Positions 61,653 to 64,000 of a stretch of DNA of 64,000 nucleotides are shown one piece after another; the first letter of the stretch is position 1, and each line of letters opens with the position of its first letter. The translations under genes and the position numbers were made by a program. Below the pieces are notes generated by a model. The model ran no database searches. It was not told the origin of the DNA and saw nothing but the letters and a program-made list of their open reading frames with translations. This DNA comes from JAKACA01 sp052143575. GTDB taxonomy: Bacteria > Actinomycetota > Acidimicrobiia > Acidimicrobiales > Bog-793. The stretch covers positions 1 to 64,000 of the forward strand of contig JBKQSP010000041.1 of the NCBI GenBank assembly GCA_052143575.1. The letters are read 5' to 3'.

Positions 61653-62750
61653 GTGAGCGGCGCCCCCGAACTCGTCGACTGGGCGCTGGCCGAGCGTGTC
61701 GCCCGTCGTGTCGCCGCACGTGGGGTGCCGCAGGTGGATCCTCGCTCGCGCCAGCGGCTCATCGACGACTTCGCCGAGCTGACGCCGATCGCGGAGGAGC
61801 TGGTGGAGGCTTCGACGGGGCTTCGCTCCATCGCCGGCCCGGCACGCGCCGAGGTCACCGATCGGGGCGGCTGGGCGAAGGCCAACATCGGGTCGTTCCG
61901 GCGCCTCCTCCGGCCGATCCTGCAGCGGGCCGCCTCCGAGGGCGGCATCGGACGCAATCTCCCGGCGCCAATGGCCTCGGCTGCCCGCCTCGCCGCCGGA
62001 ACCGAGCTCGGAGCCGTGCTCGGCTGGATGTCGACCCGGGTGCTCGGCCAGTACGACCTCTTCCGCGCTGAGGAGGGGGAAGCACCGAGCGACGCCGTCT
62101 ACTACGTGGGCCCGAATGTCATTGCCCTGGAACGCCGTCACGGTTTCCCCCCGCGGGAGTTCCGCCTCTGGATCGCCGTGCACGAATTGACGCACCGGGC
62201 GCAGTTCACGGGCGTCCCCTGGATGCGCCACTACTTCCTCGGCCTCGTCGACGAGGGCGTCACACTGGCAGCCCCGGACTCAAAGCAGGTGTTGGCGGCG
62301 ATTACCCGCATGGCGGGCGACGTGCGGGCGCGGCGCAATCCGCTCGGGGACGCCGGCCTCCTCGGAGCGCTCGCCCCGCCGGAGCAACTGGCGACCATCC
62401 GCCGCATCCAAGCCCTCATGAGCCTTCTCGAAGGCCACGGAGACATCACGATGAATCGCGCCGCCGCCGAACGCATCCCCGGGGCACAGCGTTTCGCCAG
62501 GACTCTGCAGACTCGGCGCGAGTCGGCCGGCGGTCTCACGCGCCTCATGCAGCAACTGCTCGGCATCGACGCCAAGATGAAGCAGTACAAAGAAGGAGAG
62601 GAGTTCGTGGAGGCGGTCGAGCGAGCCGGCGGCCCGGAGCTCTTCGCACGCGTCTGGGAGGGCCCTGACTCGCTACCGAGCCTCGAGGAGGTACGCGACC
62701 CCGCCCGCTGGGTGAGCCGGCTCGGAGGCCGGCGTCTCGAGCTCGCCTGA
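61653..62750 (+). CDS. Zinc-dependent metalloprotease, DUF2342 family
   Basis: A 365-aa protein of the actinobacterial DUF2342 family (once called 'F420 biosynthesis-associated'). The zinc-binding HEXXH is VHELTHRAQF, followed by WMRHYF, the family glutamate region LLEGHGDITMN and an N-terminal VDWALAERVARRVA. The function is a predicted cytoplasmic peptidase; the substrate is unknown. GTG61653 is supported by TACGAT six bases upstream. It immediately precedes tilS. Confidence 0.9.
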   Translation: MSGAPELVDWALAERVARRVAARGVPQVDPRSRQRLIDDFAELTPIAEELVEASTGLRSIAGPARAEVTDRGGWAKANIGSFRRLLRPILQRAASEGGIGRNLPAPMASAARLAAGTELGAVLGWMSTRVLGQYDLFRAEEGEAPSDAVYYVGPNVIALERRHGFPPREFRLWIAVHELTHRAQFTGVPWMRHYFLGLVDEGVTLAAPDSKQVLAAITRMAGDVRARRNPLGDAGLLGALAPPEQLATIRRIQALMSLLEGHGDITMNRAAAERIPGAQRFARTLQTRRESAGGLTRLMQQLLGIDAKMKQYKEGEEFVEAVERAGGPELFARVWEGPDSLPSLEEVRDPARWVSRLGGRRLELA

Positions 62751-62754
62751 GGCA

Positions 62755-63639
62755 ATGCCCGAGACGGTGGGCGCTACGGCCGGCCTCCTGCGGCGTTGCA
62801 CGTTCCCGCCGCCTGGATCCGAAGCACCGCTCGCCGTCTCCGGGGGCGCCGACTCGCTCGCCATGTTGGCGCTCGCCGTCGCGAGCGGCTGCCGGGCCGT
62901 CGCCTATCACGTCGATCACGGCCTCAGGCCCGGTTCGGAGTCCGAAGCCGACGTCGTGGCGGAGGCGGCGGCTCGCTTCGGCGCAGGCTTCGTGTCGTTG
63001 CAGGTGAGCGTGCCGCCCGGCGGCAACCTCGAGGCGCGTGCGCGGGTCGCCCGCTTCGGGGTCCTCCCGGCGGGGGTCGCCACCGGGCACACGGCTGACG
63101 ACCAGGCAGAGACGGTGCTGCTCAACCTTCTGCGGGGCGCCGGCCCGGACGGCCTCGCCGGCATGCGCCCGGGTCACAGCCACCCGATCCTCGCTCTGCG
63201 CCGCTCCGAGACCCGGTCACTGTGCGCCACGCTCGCCCTTTGCCCCGTCGAGGATCCGTCGAATTCCGAGACGGGGTACTTGCGCAACCACGTCCGCCAC
63301 GACGTGCTGCCGGCGCTGTGCGCCCTGGCAAAACGCGACCTCGTCCCGATCCTCACCCGCCAGGCGCAGCACTTCGCCGACGAGAGCGACCTGCTCGACG
63401 AGCTGGCGGCCGCCCTCGACCCGACCGATGCTCGGGGGCTCGCCACCGCCCCCGTCGTGCTCGCCCGCCGCGCCATCCGAGGATGGCTGCGAAACTACGA
63501 CGAGGAGGGCCACCCGCCGGACAGTGCGACGGTGGAGCGCGTGCTGCACGTGGCACGGTTGGGCGCCAGCGCCTGTGAGGTCGGTGGCGGCCGCCGCGTG
63601 GGCCGGTCGGCCGGCAAACTGTTCGTCGAGCCCGACTGA
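62755..63639 (+). CDS. tilS: tRNA(Ile)-lysidine synthetase
   Basis: A 294-aa protein with the PP-loop SGGADSLAM near residue 29, AYHVDHGLRPGS, TGHTADDQAETVLLNLLRG and the domain region NHVRHDVLPAL. TilS attaches lysine to C34 of the AUA-reading tRNA-Ile and thus gives that tRNA its identity. It is short, as in other actinobacteria, lacking the long C-terminal extension. The following hpt gene is the usual neighbour. Confidence 0.95.
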   Translation: MPETVGATAGLLRRCTFPPPGSEAPLAVSGGADSLAMLALAVASGCRAVAYHVDHGLRPGSESEADVVAEAAARFGAGFVSLQVSVPPGGNLEARARVARFGVLPAGVATGHTADDQAETVLLNLLRGAGPDGLAGMRPGHSHPILALRRSETRSLCATLALCPVEDPSNSETGYLRNHVRHDVLPALCALAKRDLVPILTRQAQHFADESDLLDELAAALDPTDARGLATAPVVLARRAIRGWLRNYDEEGHPPDSATVERVLHVARLGASACEVGGGRRVGRSAGKLFVEPD

Positions 63640-63751
63640 TCGAAACCCTCGGCTCGAGCGCGGTGCTTCTGCCAGGTCAGGCAGGCGCGCTGCCACAGAG
63701 CGGCGGATTCACCCGCGGCGGCAATCCCCAGGAGCGATAACCTCAGCGGCC

Positions 63752-64000
63752 GTGAGCGACAGTTCCGACGGGCGTGTCAGCAGCGGGGCGTCTGCTCGTG
63801 CCGGAGAGACGGCCAACACGCTCGAGCGGCGCTCACAGGACTGGGTGGCCCTCGACCCGATGCTGGGCACGGTCGTCGTCACCGCCGACGAGATCGCCCG
63901 ACGGGTCGAGGAGCTCGGCCAGGAGATCACGCGGGACTACGCCGAACGCCCCCCCCTCCTCGTCGGGGTGCTGAAAGGCGCCTTCGTCTTTTTGGCGGAT
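63752..64000 (+). CDS. hpt: Hypoxanthine phosphoribosyltransferase, 5' part (runs off the window)
   Basis: Only 83 codons are present. From residue 37 on the sequence matches Hpt: MLGTVVVTADEIARRVEELG, then EITRDYAERPPLLVGVLKGAFVFLAD. The conserved PRTase metal and pyrophosphate loops lie beyond the end. GTG63752 adds a ~36-residue polar extension; ATG63860 would give the more usual length. A TAACCT hexamer ends 8 bases before GTG63752, supporting that start. It catalyses hypoxanthine/guanine salvage to IMP/GMP. Confidence 0.85.
   Translation, partial: MSDSSDGRVSSGASARAGETANTLERRSQDWVALDPMLGTVVVTADEIARRVEELGQEITRDYAERPPLLVGVLKGAFVFLAD

Overview
The window is high-GC DNA with many GTG starts, abundant 4-base GTGA/ATGA gene overlaps and several leaderless-looking promoters. 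Together with the gene families seen (PspC-type two-component system, DUF2342 metalloprotease, ZAS anti-sigma factor, mycothiol-type DinB-like protein, tilS-hpt pair, CHAT-TPR protein) this points to an actinobacterium, plausibly class Acidimicrobiia. The class assignment is inference, because no rRNA is present. Three RNA or RNA-derived loci were found: tRNA-Ser(UGA) at 42, tRNA-Thr(CGU) at 4178, and a decayed partial copy of the tRNA-Thr 3' half at 9961.

Layout. 1-4 kb: an acyl-CoA synthetase translationally coupled to a PLP-dependent gamma-lyase/sulfhydrylase, then a convergent DinB-like protein. 4.2-10.0 kb: what looks like a degraded tRNA-Thr-integrated island. It starts with the intact tRNA, followed by a frameshifted tyrosine-integrase remnant, a nonsense-interrupted Cys-repeat protein, two lipoproteins and a phosphoesterase with a PE_PGRS-like glycine-rich tail, and it closes with the 46-bp degenerate tRNA copy. 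10-32 kb: a large block of secreted and surface proteins. These are a beta-helix/Fn3 protein, a propeller-like protein, a nine-repeat 969-aa protein, a pilin-like pair, a CHAP peptidase with a seven-blade propeller, and an unusual S8/S53-like protease. They are interspersed with a membrane-tethered glycosyltransferase and two large LuxR-type regulators, which suggests a regulated cell-envelope or extracellular-matrix locus.

32-43 kb: a TrpB2-type tryptophan synthase beta chain, then a long minus-strand run. In transcription order this is SPFH/zinc-ribbon protein, two AIM24 proteins, adenylate kinase, AlkD-like DNA glycosylase, double DUF427 protein and a membrane-anchored PQQ-type propeller protein. 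A DUF1707 protein is divergent from it, and a thiolase/DUF35 zinc-ribbon pair follows. 43-46 kb: a NarL-type response regulator with a PspC-domain histidine kinase and, head-to-head, a small PspC protein and a DUF1707 membrane protein (envelope stress). 46-52 kb: S9 peptidase, sterol desaturase-like hydroxylase and a complete polar amino acid ABC transporter (lipoprotein, permease, ATPase).

52-64 kb: a well-formed promoter drives a small unknown gene paired with a TPR-CHAT caspase-like protease. After it come a MoxR / DUF58 / transglutaminase operon, a SigR-like ECF sigma factor with its ZAS anti-sigma factor, a DUF2342 zinc metalloprotease, tilS, and the start of hpt, which runs off the window.

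All functional calls rest on reading motifs by eye. No database search was run, so family names are best matches rather than verified assignments.
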